From contig JBGAQP010000012.1 in NCBI GenBank assembly GCA_044220635.1, forward strand, positions 1 through 64,000: a stretch of 64,000 bases of DNA. Reading direction: 5' to 3'. The DNA is from JBGAQP01 sp044220635. Its GTDB lineage: Bacteria > Pseudomonadota > Gammaproteobacteria > Burkholderiales > Usitatibacteraceae. The position numbers were made by a program, and so were the translations under genes. Of the stretch, positions 43,030-52,249 are shown in pieces; the stretch's first letter is position 1; each line of letters begins with the position of its first letter. The notes under the pieces are model-generated. The model did no database searches and was not told where the DNA came from. It saw nothing but the letters and a program-made list of their open reading frames with translations.

Positions 43030-43043
43030 TTCGCGATCGCGAA
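43030..43043. repeat. Perfect palindrome TTCGCGATCGCGAA
   Basis: A 14-bp perfect palindrome in the gap between the methylase and FRG genes. It contains GATC at its centre. It could be an operator for an unseen regulator or a chance sequence. Confidence 0.35.
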
Positions 43044-43097
43044 CATTATCGAAGGGCTACGCCCCCCTACACTCTACTGCCATGACAAACCATTGAA

Positions 43098-43787
43098 TCA
43101 TCGCTTGCCGCTGTAACCGCGTGGTGACTCGAGCAATCTCAACTGTAAGTCTGCATGGCCCTTACGCAAGGCTACGTTATGTCGAGAGTTCTCTTCGACA
43201 TCTTCATTTCCCCATTGCCTCCACCCAGGTCTACAAAACCTAGCGAAAACCTCCAAGTACGGTCCCGGGGAGCACGCCTCGATAATTTCATACACTTCAT
43301 CAGGCTTCCGTGAGTGCTCTCGCTTTCTCGTCGCCATCACGTTTACTTGCGATCTACCAGGACCAAGGGTTCGCATACTCCCTCGAACGCCAAAAAGTAG
43401 CATCTCTGTCACGTTTCGAAAGTAGAAGCCGACTCCGCGGCCATCTGGTCCACCATCCTTGCGCACCTTCAGCCAGACCATGTTCGTCTTATACGTAAAG
43501 CCCCACGCCTCCATTACCCGTAATCCCTCTTGTAGCAGTGCATTCGGAACCCACAGGTAAAGATGGGACCGCGCCGCCGCCAAACGGCCAATGGGGAGTT
43601 GCATGATTTCCTTCAGCTCCATTGTTGGATACCGCAGAAGTCTGCGATGTTCGGGAGCCACCTTTCCCGTTCTGTTCTGGAACTGCCACGGAGGATCAGC
43701 AAGTATCGTCGAGAACTGTCCTCCTACCTTTGTAGAAAGATCCTCCGACGGATTGGGTTCTGCGACGGCGAATATCTTTGCAGCCAT
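43098..43787 (-). CDS. MT-A70 family adenine-N6 DNA methyltransferase
   Basis: 229 residues from ATG 43787 with GGAG 8 bases upstream, after the endonuclease stop. The catalytic motif DPPW is in FSTILADPPWQFQNRTGKVA. Other blocks: HLYLWVPNALLQEGLRVMEA, KTNMVWLKVRKDGGPDGRGV, LLFGVRGSMRTLGPGRSQ (AdoMet/target loop). The protein is probably the protective partner of the adjacent BglII-like nuclease. Low GC relative to neighbours; the C-terminus is basic. Confidence 0.9.
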   Translation of the reverse strand: MAAKIFAVAEPNPSEDLSTKVGGQFSTILADPPWQFQNRTGKVAPEHRRLLRYPTMELKEIMQLPIGRLAAARSHLYLWVPNALLQEGLRVMEAWGFTYKTNMVWLKVRKDGGPDGRGVGFYFRNVTEMLLFGVRGSMRTLGPGRSQVNVMATRKREHSRKPDEVYEIIEACSPGPYLEVFARFCRPGWRQWGNEDVEENSRHNVALRKGHADLQLRLLESPRGYSGKR

Positions 43788-43803
43788 AACGTGCTCCACG
43801 AGA

Positions 43804-44532
43804 CTACAACGTGACAACTTCTCTCGGAATGCCAATCAGCAGGAGAGGGCAAGGATTGCCAACACCGCGGTCCACACGATCTGCGAGCTTCCTCCAGTGC
43901 GTCGTTGCTTCACCAAACTTGTCCGATACGAAGACATTTGCCCACCCAGCGGGGAACGAACCGCGCGCTTCCACCGATGCCCTAATGAGTCTCTCCTGTC
44001 GCGCAGTCGGCGCGTAATATTTCTTTAAGTCCTCCAACCCACCAATTCCATTCTTCGATGCAAACTCTGCAATCAGTGGCCGAAGGTTTTCTTGAAGGGA
44101 CTCTCCTCGCGTTACGATCACGCCGACCGAAATGGCTCCATCCGCGTGGAGTCTCTTGAAATTCTCAAGATCACGATCAAAGAATGGGTCCTTGTTGTTC
44201 CATTCAATCTCGAGCGCCACGGTGCCTTTGTCGAATGCCTTCACATGGTCGATCTCATGTGAAACCGACTCCCTTTCCTTGCCATCTACGATCTTCTTGA
44301 TCTCAAAACTGTGTTTGATCCACCCAAGCTCCTCGGAAAGAGCCCTTCGAAGACGTTGCGTCAGTTCGCCCTCTCCTCCACCACCTTCAATCAACTCAAC
44401 GACTGGCAATTCAATGCCGACCAAGGCGCGCTCAAGCTCTTCCGCCGCCTCTGGCATGTCATAGCTGAGAATCGCTTCAGCGTGGTGAAGCGTAAGAACC
44501 TGGAACCCTTTCTCTATCAGGTTCTTGAACAT
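43804..44532 (-). CDS. BglII/BstYI-like type II restriction endonuclease
   Basis: 242 residues. A PD-(D/E)XK-like centre lies around residues 95-120: HEIDHVKAFDKGTVALEIEW, then NNKDPFFDRDLENFKRLHAD and GAISVGVIVTRGESL, which closely recalls the BglII family of nucleases. The gene precedes the MT-A70 methylase by 16 bp on the same strand, so it is the nuclease of a type II restriction-modification pair. The recognition site is not predictable from this sequence; BglII relatives cut GATC-containing sites. Confidence 0.82.
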   Translation of the reverse strand: MFKNLIEKGFQVLTLHHAEAILSYDMPEAAEELERALVGIELPVVELIEGGGGEGELTQRLRRALSEELGWIKHSFEIKKIVDGKERESVSHEIDHVKAFDKGTVALEIEWNNKDPFFDRDLENFKRLHADGAISVGVIVTRGESLQENLRPLIAEFASKNGIGGLEDLKKYYAPTARQERLIRASVEARGSFPAGWANVFVSDKFGEATTHWRKLADRVDRGVGNPCPLLLIGIPREVVTL

Positions 44533-44675
44533 GACAACCGCTTCACGTGGGACATGACGATTCGTTGACAGGCTTCGGTTCGAAAGCTACCTCATAAGAT
44601 GCGCAGGCATCAGCAACCAGCGGCGTGTCGGTTCGTTGAACATGTTTGATTACTGTGTCGTCCAATCAGAGCGAA

Positions 44676-44699
44676 AACGGCCACCACGAGGTGGCCGTT
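44676..44699 (-). terminator. Intrinsic terminator of nrdB
   Basis: AACGGCCACC, loop ACGA, GGTGGCCGTT: 10-bp perfect stem 26 bases after the nrdB stop, followed on the minus strand by TTTTCGC. This is the left boundary of nrdB against the restriction island. Confidence 0.85.
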
Positions 44700-44725
44700 G
44701 CGATTCCATCAAGCCGTCCTCGTCC

Positions 44726-45883
44726 TCAGTCCCAGCTCAGCGCCCCCCCCGTCTGATACTCGATCACCCGCGTCTCGAAGAAGTTCTTCTCCTTCTTGAG
44801 GTCGATGAGCTCGCTCATCCAGGGAAACGGGTTGCTCGCCCCCGGGTACATCTGGTCGAGGCCGATCTGCTGGGCGCGGCGGTTGGCGATGAAGCGCAGG
44901 TATTCCTTGAACATCGCGGCGTTCAGGCCCAGCACGCCGCGCGGCATCGTGTCCTCGGCGTAGGCGTACTCGAGCTCGACGGCCTTGCGGAAGATCTCGG
45001 TGAGCTCCTTGCGGAAGTCCTGCGTCCAGAGGTGCGGGTTCTCGAGCTTGATCGTGTTGATGAGGTCGATGCCGAAGTTGCAGTGCATCGACTCGTCGCG
45101 GAGGATGTACTGGTACTGCTCGGCCGCACCCGTCATCTTGTTCTGGCGCCCGAGCGAGAGGATCTGCACGAAGCCCACGTAGAAGAAGAGCCCTTCCATG
45201 AGGCAGGCGAAGACGATGAGGCTCTTCAGGAGCTGCTGGTCCGCTTCCGGCGTGCCCGTCTTGAAGGTGGGGTTGGTGAGCGTCTCGATGAAGGGGATCA
45301 GGAAGTCGTCCTTGTCGCGGATCGACTTCACTTCCCGGTAGGCGTTGAAGATCTCGCCCTCGTCGAGGCCCAGCGACTCGGCGATGTACTGGTAGGCGTG
45401 GGTGTGGATCGCCTCCTCGAAGGCCTGGCGCAGCAGGTACTGGCGGCACTCGGGCGCGGTGATGTGGCGGTAGGTGCCGAGCACGATGTTGTTCGCGGCG
45501 AGCGAATCGGCCGTGACGAAGAAGCCGAGGTTGCGCTTCACGATGAGCCGCTCGTCCTCGGTCAACCCCGCGGGGTTCTTCCACAGGGCGATGTCGCGGT
45601 TCATGTTCACTTCCTGCGGCATCCAGTGGTTCGCGCAGCCCGCGAGGTACTTCTCCCAGGCCCACTTGTACTTGAAGGGGACGAGCTGGTTGACGTCGGT
45701 CTTGGCGTTGATGACGCGCTTGTCTTCGGCGCGCACGCGCGAGAATTCCCCCTCACCCCGCCCCTCTCCCGAGGGAGACGGAGAAGGCGCCGCGGGCTTC
45801 GGGGCGGCGGGCTTGGCGGAGGGGGTGGAGAGCTGCAGCCCGAGGGAAGGGGAAACGGGCGTGTCGTCTTCGAAACTGAGCAT
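44726..45883 (-). CDS. nrdB: Ribonucleoside-diphosphate reductase class Ia, beta subunit
   Basis: Makes the tyrosyl radical used by NrdA to reduce ribonucleotides; 385 residues. Di-iron ligands are in FFVTADSL (Asp), QAFEEAIHTHAY (Glu, His) and DESMHCNF (Glu, His). The radical Tyr is the Y of EEAIHTHAY, matching the E. coli E115-x2-H118-x3-Y122 spacing. The N-terminal ~45 residues are a poorly conserved Ala/Pro-rich leader that contains a translated palindromic repeat (PSPSPSGEGRGEGEF). nrdA is not adjacent; it is 15 kb upstream on the same strand. Confidence 0.97.
   Translation of the reverse strand: MLSFEDDTPVSPSLGLQLSTPSAKPAAPKPAAPSPSPSGEGRGEGEFSRVRAEDKRVINAKTDVNQLVPFKYKWAWEKYLAGCANHWMPQEVNMNRDIALWKNPAGLTEDERLIVKRNLGFFVTADSLAANNIVLGTYRHITAPECRQYLLRQAFEEAIHTHAYQYIAESLGLDEGEIFNAYREVKSIRDKDDFLIPFIETLTNPTFKTGTPEADQQLLKSLIVFACLMEGLFFYVGFVQILSLGRQNKMTGAAEQYQYILRDESMHCNFGIDLINTIKLENPHLWTQDFRKELTEIFRKAVELEYAYAEDTMPRGVLGLNAAMFKEYLRFIANRRAQQIGLDQMYPGASNPFPWMSELIDLKKEKNFFETRVIEYQTGGALSWD
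45748..45783. repeat. Palindromic repeat inside the nrdB leader
   Basis: CCCTCACCCCGCCCCTCTCC followed by CGAGGGAGACGGAG: TCTCCC-GA-GGGAGA arms. It is read in frame as SPSPSGEGRGEG. The same kind of sequence is known as a dispersed repeat in several proteobacteria (from memory). It seems to have been inserted in frame into the variable N-terminus of NrdB. Confidence 0.55.
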
Positions 45884-46004
45884 CTTTCAGGACTCCTTCA
45901 GCTTGGCGCTGGGGTCGCGCCACTTCTTGTGAAATGGATCCCCGCCTTCGCGGGGATGAAATCGGTACTGCAGGTATGTCAGTGATGCGGTGCTGCGGTA
46001 TCGC

Positions 46005-46325
46005 TCAACCCAGCGCGAGCGCGCCCGGCTGCTGGCCGCCCAGCAGGCCCAGGGGCACGTTGTCGCTGCGCGCCGCGTTCGCACGCCAATGCAGGGCGCG
46101 GAGGTTTTCGGGATCGTTCGTGCCGCCCATGGCGCGGGGCACGATGAAGTCGAGCTCCCAGCCGAAGGGGGAGTTGCGCTTGCCGTAGTCGGCGAAGCGC
46201 ACGAGGTTTCCGAAGCAGTCCTTTCGGAATTCCCAGGAGGCGGGCTGGCCCGCGACGGGGCTGGTGCGCCCCCAGGCCAGGCGCTTCAGGTCCTCGAGAA
46301 GGGTCATGTGCTCGTGCTGGGACAT
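46005..46325 (-). CDS. HNH endonuclease-like protein with altered motif
   Basis: 106 residues. The fold is recognisable: GKRNSPFGWELDFIVPRAMG, GTNDPENLRALHW, NAARSD. In active HNH enzymes the first motif is usually LDHI; here it is LDFI, so the catalytic/metal His is replaced by Phe while the NL...HW part is kept. It lies ~120 bp upstream of nrdB and on the same strand, and may share its promoter. Probably structural or inactive (inference). Confidence 0.75.
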   Translation of the reverse strand: MSQHEHMTLLEDLKRLAWGRTSPVAGQPASWEFRKDCFGNLVRFADYGKRNSPFGWELDFIVPRAMGGTNDPENLRALHWRANAARSDNVPLGLLGGQQPGALALG

Positions 46326-46550
46326 GGCTCTCTCTCCTCAGTCTGGGACGGCCCTTGAGGACCGCCGCGCAAGCCGTTGATTGTTCGCGTTTTTTGTGAG
46401 CCCCGGAACTGGTGTTTCCGCCGCCTCCGCGCGGCCCCGGGGCCGAAAATCAGGATGCATCAACTGCCCGGGGAGGTCAAGGAAAAAGCACAAGCTGTTG
46501 TGGCACCCCCCTTGCTTGGGGCACACATATGGGGGAAGCGGGGGATTTCC

Positions 46551-46580
46551 TGTGGATAAGGCGGAATAAGGGGTGGATAA
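46551..46580 (-). promoter_or_regulatory. Two DnaA-type boxes upstream of the HNH-nrdB unit
   Basis: TTATCCACA on the minus strand (46559-46551) is a perfect DnaA box. A second, TTATCCACC (46580-46572), is one mismatch away, in the same orientation, 21 bp apart. In E. coli, DnaA binding at nrdAB is established; here the location is compatible with control of nrdB. Confidence 0.55.
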
Positions 46581-46625
46581 CCCACAATCTGGGGCGTTTC
46601 GTGGGCAGCGTGGGACTTCGGGCGC

Positions 46626-46676
46626 ATGGGGTCAGACCCCATTTCGCAAGAGGCGCGAAATCGGGGTCAGACCCCG
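46626..46676. repeat. GGGGTCAGACCCC double palindrome
   Basis: ATGGGGTCAGACCCCAT, then TTTCGC-AAGAGGC-GCGAAA, then CGGGGTCAGACCCCG. Two copies of a 13-bp palindrome bracket an inner inverted repeat, the same architecture as the GGGGACAGTCCCC elements but with a different core. A second, related repeat family. Confidence 0.8.
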
Positions 46677-46756
46677 GCCACAAACGGGCATCGGACCCGG
46701 CCACAAATGGGCGTCGGACTTGGCGACAAGGGGAAGATCCGGCCACGAACAAGAAA

Positions 46757-46786
46757 GGCCGGTCGGGTGTGTCGCTCCGACCGGCC
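46757..46786 (-). terminator. Intrinsic terminator of the CBS-domain gene
   Basis: GGCCGGTCGG, 10-base loop, CCGACCGGCC: perfect 10-bp stem. On the minus strand it is followed by TTTCTTGTT, about 85 bases past the CBS gene stop. Confidence 0.75.
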
Positions 46787-46869
46787 AAAGTCCTGCCCTG
46801 GGGGGGCAATACGAGCAGGAGTCCTTGCAACCTGGTGCTGCCGGGCGGGGCCGGGCCCCGCCCGCTCGT

Positions 46870-47337
46870 TCACGCCGCGAGGCGCAGTCCCCCGTACTCC
46901 TCGCTCTCGCGCACGCGCTCGCTCTTCATGAGGCCGGCGAGGCTCGACAGGTCGGCGGCGAGCGCATCGACCACGTCGTCCACCGACAGGATGCCGGCGA
47001 TGCCGCCCTCGGGCTTGGTCACGAGCAGGCGCCGCACGCCCGCCACGCGCATCGTCTCGAGCGCCGCGTGGAGGTCGGAATCCTCGGTGATGCTCGCCAC
47101 TTCCGGGGTCATCACTTCGCCGACGGTGATCTCTTCGGGCGCATAGCCCTCGGCGACCGCCTGCATCACGATGTCGCGGTCGGTGAGGAAGCCGACGATC
47201 TTGTTCTCGTCCGGCGGCTCACCCATCACGACGAGCGCGCCGACGTGGTACTTGCGCATCATCTCCGCGGCTTTCTCGATCGTGCTGGCACGCGGGATGC
47301 CGATGACGCTGCGGGTGTAGAACCGTTCGACTCTCAT
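46870..47337 (-). CDS. CBS-domain pair protein
   Basis: 155 residues from ATG 47337 (AAAGGAGG upstream); the longer frame to 47463 is rejected because it crosses the FNR-like box. Two CBS motifs: residues ~8-65 (VIGIPRASTIEKAAEMMRKY, FLTDRDIVMQAVAEG) and ~75-130 (MTPEVASITEDSDLHAALET, GIAGILSVDDVVDAL). CBS pairs bind adenine nucleotides and act as energy sensors. A stand-alone protein with an FNR-type promoter suits a role in low-oxygen adaptation (inference). Confidence 0.9.
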   Translation of the reverse strand: MRVERFYTRSVIGIPRASTIEKAAEMMRKYHVGALVVMGEPPDENKIVGFLTDRDIVMQAVAEGYAPEEITVGEVMTPEVASITEDSDLHAALETMRVAGVRRLLVTKPEGGIAGILSVDDVVDALAADLSSLAGLMKSERVRESEEYGGLRLAA

Positions 47338-47400
47338 TGCTGCCCCTCCTTTCCGGCACTCTTGGCGCCGAAGCCTCGCGCGATGGGTAACGCGCAATTC

Positions 47401-47442
47401 CATGCTGCGCCGGGGCCGCGCGGGCGTGTTGACCCGGGTCAA
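47401..47442 (-). promoter_or_regulatory. FNR/Dnr-type box and -10 of the CBS gene
   Basis: TTGAC-CCGG-GTCAA (47429-47442), a perfect 14-bp dyad. On the minus strand CAGCAT (47407-47402) starts 28.5 bp from the centre, equivalent to the TAGCGT-type -10 elements of the other boxes; TGGAAT overlaps it. Confidence 0.65.
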
Positions 47443-47475
47443 CGGATCGTCCGGCAGGGGCAATGGGAAGCGTTC

Positions 47476-48903
<1,428 letters not shown>

Positions 48904-48911
48904 CGCGCCTC

Positions 48912-49319
48912 CTAGACGTCCACCACGCAGCGCGCGTCCCACGCGCCGCCTTCCTGCCTCACCGAGAGCATGGTGAGGGTCGCGCCCTTCACCCCGGTGC
49001 CGCGCTCGAGCCCCTCGCGCCAGGGCTCGCCCCAGGCCTCGGCCTTCCAGCGCGTGCCCTCGCGCGCGAGCGCGAAGCGCCCGAGCGCGAGGCCGCGATC
49101 GCCGGCGGCGGCAAGCAGGCCGTTGAGGAACGCGACGAGGGCGAGCTCCGGATCGGCTTCCTCGAACTCGAAGGCCACGCGCTCCCGGTCCTCGATCGGG
49201 GTCGTCGAGCACATGAGTCGAAACGTCGCCTCGGCCGCCGCCGCGAACGCCGACTCGACGCTCTCGCCGCGCCCGTACACGCCCACGTCCGCCCCGTGCT
49301 CGAAATAGCCCGATTCCAC
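48912..49319 (-). CDS. Archease
   Basis: 135 residues from GTG 49319 with AAGGAG 9 bases upstream; the frame runs further to 49403 but has no ribosome site there. YFEHGADVGVYGRGESVESA, FAAAAEATFRLMCSTTPIED and the C-terminal KGATLTMLSVRQEGGAWDAR match archease, which promotes multiple-turnover RtcB ligation. The stop lies 8 bp before rtcB. It shares a divergent promoter region with the phosphoribosyltransferase gene, with an FNR-type box in the middle. Confidence 0.92.
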   Translation of the reverse strand: MESGYFEHGADVGVYGRGESVESAFAAAAEATFRLMCSTTPIEDRERVAFEFEEADPELALVAFLNGLLAAAGDRGLALGRFALAREGTRWKAEAWGEPWREGLERGTGVKGATLTMLSVRQEGGAWDARCVVDV

Positions 49320-49352
49320 CCTGTGATTCTCCTTCCCGCCCGGCCCGGTCCG

Positions 49353-49394
49353 TTGACTCCGGTCAAGCCACTTCGCTGCGCACAGGCATAGCGT
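49353..49394 (+). promoter_or_regulatory. FNR/Dnr-type box between archease and phosphoribosyltransferase genes
   Basis: TTGAC-TCCG-GTCAA (49353-49366). TAGCGT (49389-49394) starts 29.5 bp from its centre, oriented toward the phosphoribosyltransferase gene. The rtcB side has no equally placed -10, so the box probably drives the plus-strand unit first. Confidence 0.6.
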
Positions 49395-49401
49395 AATCCG
49401 C

Positions 49402-50055
49402 ATGTACTTCGAGGACCGCCTCGACGCAGCCCGGCGCCTCGCCAGGGCCCTCGCGGCCTACCGGGGCAGGAATCCCCTCGTGCTCGCCATTCCCCGGGGC
49501 GCCGTGCCCATGGGGCGCGCGATCGCCGACGCCCTGGAAGGCGAGCTCGACGTGGTGCTCGTCCACAAGCTGGGCTCGCCCTTCTCGAGCGAGTTCGCCG
49601 TGGGCGCAGTGGACGAAACGGGCTGGACCTACGTCGCGGACCACGCGCGCGCCTCGGGCGCGAACGAGGCCTACATCGCGCTCGAGAAGGAGCACCAGCT
49701 CGCGGTGCTGAAGAGCCGCCGCGCGCTCTACACGCCCGAGCGCGCCCCGGTCGATCCCGCGGGCCGCGTGGCCATCGTCGTCGACGACGGCCTCGCCACG
49801 GGCGCGACGATGATCGCCGCGCTGCACTCGGTGCGCGCGCGCGGGCCCGAGCGGCTCGTCTGCGCGGTGCCGGTGGCCGCGCCCGAGAGCCTCGAGCTCG
49901 TGCGGCCCTACGCGGACGAGGTCGTGTGCCTCTTCGCGCCGGACGATTTCGGCGCGGTCGGCCGCTTCTACGCGGTCTTCGACCAGGTGCCCGACGACGA
50001 CGTGGTCGCGATGCTGCGCCGCCCCGTGTCCCTCGCCGAGGGAGGTTCCCCATGA
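49402..50055 (+). CDS. Phosphoribosyltransferase-domain protein
   Basis: 217-residue PRTase fold. The PRPP-binding loop is VAIVVDDGLATGATMIAALH. It has the N-terminal YFEDRLDAARRLARALAAYR and the PPi loop region VLVHKLGSPFSSEFAVGAVD. The gene overlaps the following hydrolase gene (ATGA); the two are commonly found together or fused in stress-related loci. Nucleobase substrate not identifiable. Its promoter has an FNR-type box. Confidence 0.92.
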   Translation: MYFEDRLDAARRLARALAAYRGRNPLVLAIPRGAVPMGRAIADALEGELDVVLVHKLGSPFSSEFAVGAVDETGWTYVADHARASGANEAYIALEKEHQLAVLKSRRALYTPERAPVDPAGRVAIVVDDGLATGATMIAALHSVRARGPERLVCAVPVAAPESLELVRPYADEVVCLFAPDDFGAVGRFYAVFDQVPDDDVVAMLRRPVSLAEGGSP

Positions 50056-50708
50056 ACGCGAAGGTCGCCGAGCGCCTCGTTCGGATTCCCGTCGACGGCG
50101 TGCAGATCGAGGGCCTGCTCGCGGTGCCGGCGAAGGCGAAGGGTGTCGTGCTCTTCGCCCACGGCAGCGGCTCGAGCCGCCACAGCCCGCGCAACAACTT
50201 CGTCGCCTGCGCGCTGCACGCCGCGGGGCTCGCCACACTCCTCGTGGACCTCCTCACCCCGGTGGAGGACCGCGACTACAGCGTGCGCTTCGACATCGCC
50301 TTGCTCGTGGAGCGCCTGCGCTCGGCGCGAGATTTCCTCGCCACCGACGCGGAGACGAACCGCCTCGCCCTCGGGCTCTTCGGGGCGAGCACGGGGGCGG
50401 CGGCGGCGCTGAGGCTCGCCGCGAAGCTCCCGAAGGACATCGGCGCCGTGGTCTCGCGCGGCGGGCGGCCCGACCTCGCGGAGCCCGAATACCTGGCGGG
50501 GGTGCGCGTGCCCACGCTGCTCATCGTCGGCGGCAACGACTTCGAGGTGATCGAGCTGAACGAGGGCGCCTACGAGGTGCTCTCCTGCGAGAAGGACCTC
50601 GCCATCGTGCCCGGCGCCACGCACCTCTTCGAGGAGCCGGGAACGCTCGAAGCCGTGGCCAAGCTCGCCGCGGACTGGTTCGCGCGCCACCTCGGCGCGA
50701 AGGCCTGA
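50052..50708 (+). CDS. Alpha/beta hydrolase (dienelactone-hydrolase-like)
   Basis: 218 residues. Nucleophile motif GASTG (LGLFGASTGAAAALRLAAKL), acid and His in LIVGGNDFEV and GATHLFEEPG. The N-terminal strand VRIPVDGVQIEGLLAVP and the oxyanion-region FAHGSGSSRHSPRNNF are typical. Translation overlaps the PRTase gene. Substrate unknown; a stress-associated hydrolase partner of the PRTase. Confidence 0.88.
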   Translation: MNAKVAERLVRIPVDGVQIEGLLAVPAKAKGVVLFAHGSGSSRHSPRNNFVACALHAAGLATLLVDLLTPVEDRDYSVRFDIALLVERLRSARDFLATDAETNRLALGLFGASTGAAAALRLAAKLPKDIGAVVSRGGRPDLAEPEYLAGVRVPTLLIVGGNDFEVIELNEGAYEVLSCEKDLAIVPGATHLFEEPGTLEAVAKLAADWFARHLGAKA

Positions 50709-50712
50709 GCCC

Positions 50713-52185
50713 TCAGGAATCGCGGCGCGCGGCCGCGTCGCTGCGCCACACCTGCCGGCCCTTGCCGCTCAGCGCGTGCGCGCGCTTCAGGCCGCGCCGG
50801 ATCGCGATGGAGACGTTCGCGAGCCCGTGGCGGGCGAGGTAGTTGGCGAGCACGCGGCGCACCTTCTCGCCGAGCGGCCTCGCCTCGCGCGCACCGCAGG
50901 CGAGGCGCACGAGCAGTTCCGCAGCGGCGGTCTGCTCGACCTGGAAGCGGTGCACCTCCGCGCCCTCCTCGATCGCCGTGGTGATCGCGAGCGGCAGGAT
51001 CGCCACGCGGCGCTTGCGCGCGTCCGACAGCCGCAGGATGTCGTCGCGCCGCCCCTCGACCTTCACCACCGGGAAGGCGCTGCCGCAGGCGCAGGGCCGC
51101 GCGGGCATCATCACCGAGTCGCCGAGGTCGTAGCGGATCCGCGGCTGCACGCGGTTGGCGAGGTTGGTGAGCAGCACCGTCGCCGAGGGCTCGCCCGGGG
51201 GCACGGGCCGGTACTTCTCGTCCACGGGCTCGAGGCACAGCCAGTCGGCGTTCACGTGCAGCGCGCCTTCCGGGCACTGCCAGGCGATGTTCATGAATTC
51301 CGAGGCGCCGTAGTCCTCGACGAGCGGGCAGTCGAAGGCGCGCTCGATGACGGCGCGCGCGGCGGGCGCGCACCACTCGCCCCCGGCCCAGAGCGCGGCG
51401 GGCTCGACCTCGAGGCGGCCCGCGAGCCGCTCCTCGGCGAGCAGGCGCAGCATCGTGGGATAGGAGGCGATGAAGGCGGGCTCGAATGCGGCGATCCCCC
51501 GGCAGGTCTCCTCGATGGGCGCGGTCACGGGGAAGACGCGCGCGCGCGCCGCGACCCAGGGATAGGTGGCGCGCAGCCGCTCCCAGGTCGAGACGCCGGC
51601 GAAGTGGCCCTCGGTCGCCGCGACCAGCGCGAGGCGCGAGCCCGCGGCGGCGAGGCGCACGAAGGGGTTCCAGGCGTCGACGCGCCCCAGCTTCGCGAAG
51701 CGCGTGGTGGACAGCGCGTCGTAGACCGCGAGCGCGTCCGGGTCCTCGACGAAGAGGCCGTGAACACCCGTGGTCCCGGAGCTCGTCCACACGCCGTAGC
51801 GCCCGAGGAAGGGCTTGCCGATGAGCCGCGGGTCGTCGGCGAAGGCTTCCACGCGCTCGCGCGTGCACTGCGGGTCCGTGACCCAGGCGTCGAAGTCCGC
51901 CATCAGCTCGCGCTTGGTCACGGGCTCGAGCGCCTCGAGCGGGACGGGTGCCGCCCCGAGGCGCCCGTAGCGCCGGCGGTAGAAGGCGGAATTCGCGGCC
52001 GCGTGGCGCACGAGGCTCTCGAGGCGCCCGGCGCGGATCCCGGCGAGCATCCCGGGATCGGCGGCCGCGCTCCACCACGCGTCGCGCGCGTAGAACATCC
52101 AGCGCGCGTAGGCGTCGACGAAAGACCACTGCGCCTCGCCGCCCGGGAACGCGGGGCGGGCGGATCGATGTGATTGTCGGGCCAT
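50713..52185 (-). CDS. PaaK-like adenylate-forming enzyme
   Basis: 490 residues from ATG 52185. The motif VWTSSGTTGVHGLF is the ATP/AMP loop of adenylate-forming ligases, EDYGASEFMNIAWQCPEGAL the A5-like motif, and RYDLGDSV the ribose-binding Asp. It is closest to the phenylacetate-CoA ligase / coenzyme F390 synthetase group. A CACGS stretch (residues ~385-389) suggests a zinc site as in PaaK. Substrate unknown. Convergent with the hydrolase gene and divergent from pncA across an FNR-type box. Confidence 0.85.
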   Translation of the reverse strand: MARQSHRSARPAFPGGEAQWSFVDAYARWMFYARDAWWSAAADPGMLAGIRAGRLESLVRHAAANSAFYRRRYGRLGAAPVPLEALEPVTKRELMADFDAWVTDPQCTRERVEAFADDPRLIGKPFLGRYGVWTSSGTTGVHGLFVEDPDALAVYDALSTTRFAKLGRVDAWNPFVRLAAAGSRLALVAATEGHFAGVSTWERLRATYPWVAARARVFPVTAPIEETCRGIAAFEPAFIASYPTMLRLLAEERLAGRLEVEPAALWAGGEWCAPAARAVIERAFDCPLVEDYGASEFMNIAWQCPEGALHVNADWLCLEPVDEKYRPVPPGEPSATVLLTNLANRVQPRIRYDLGDSVMMPARPCACGSAFPVVKVEGRRDDILRLSDARKRRVAILPLAITTAIEEGAEVHRFQVEQTAAAELLVRLACGAREARPLGEKVRRVLANYLARHGLANVSIAIRRGLKRAHALSGKGRQVWRSDAAARRDS

Positions 52186-52249
52186 GGCAATCCCGATTCT
52201 AGGCCGGTCCCCCACCCGACCATGTTCTCCCCCGGGCCCGCGCCCTCCG

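Larger units (their letters stand above)
46326..46869. other. Long intergenic region: nrdB promoter side, DnaA-like boxes, repeats
   Basis: 544 bases without a convincing gene; short open frames here lack codon bias. From left to right: a GC-rich stretch, then CCCC-TTGCTT-GGGG and a CATATG (46508-46530). Next come two DnaA-type boxes (46551-46580), a GGGGTCAGACCCC double palindrome (46626-46676) and degenerate GGCCACAAA-type tandem copies. Last is the hairpin that terminates the CBS gene (46757-46786). Confidence 0.6.

Noticed and set aside
43030..43043. TTCGCGATCGCGAA as the recognition site or control element of the restriction system
   Set aside because: It contains GATC but such palindromes are common; no link to the nuclease or methylase can be shown.
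44533..44725. tRNA remnant or attachment site at the right end of the restriction island
   Set aside because: A GGTTCGAAAGC fragment is present, but there is no acceptor stem and no matching direct repeat near 42.1 kb.
46508..46530. Possible NrdR boxes around CCCC-TTGCTT-GGGG and CATATG upstream of nrdB
   Set aside because: The spacing and half-sites do not fit the NrdR consensus I remember well enough to claim it.
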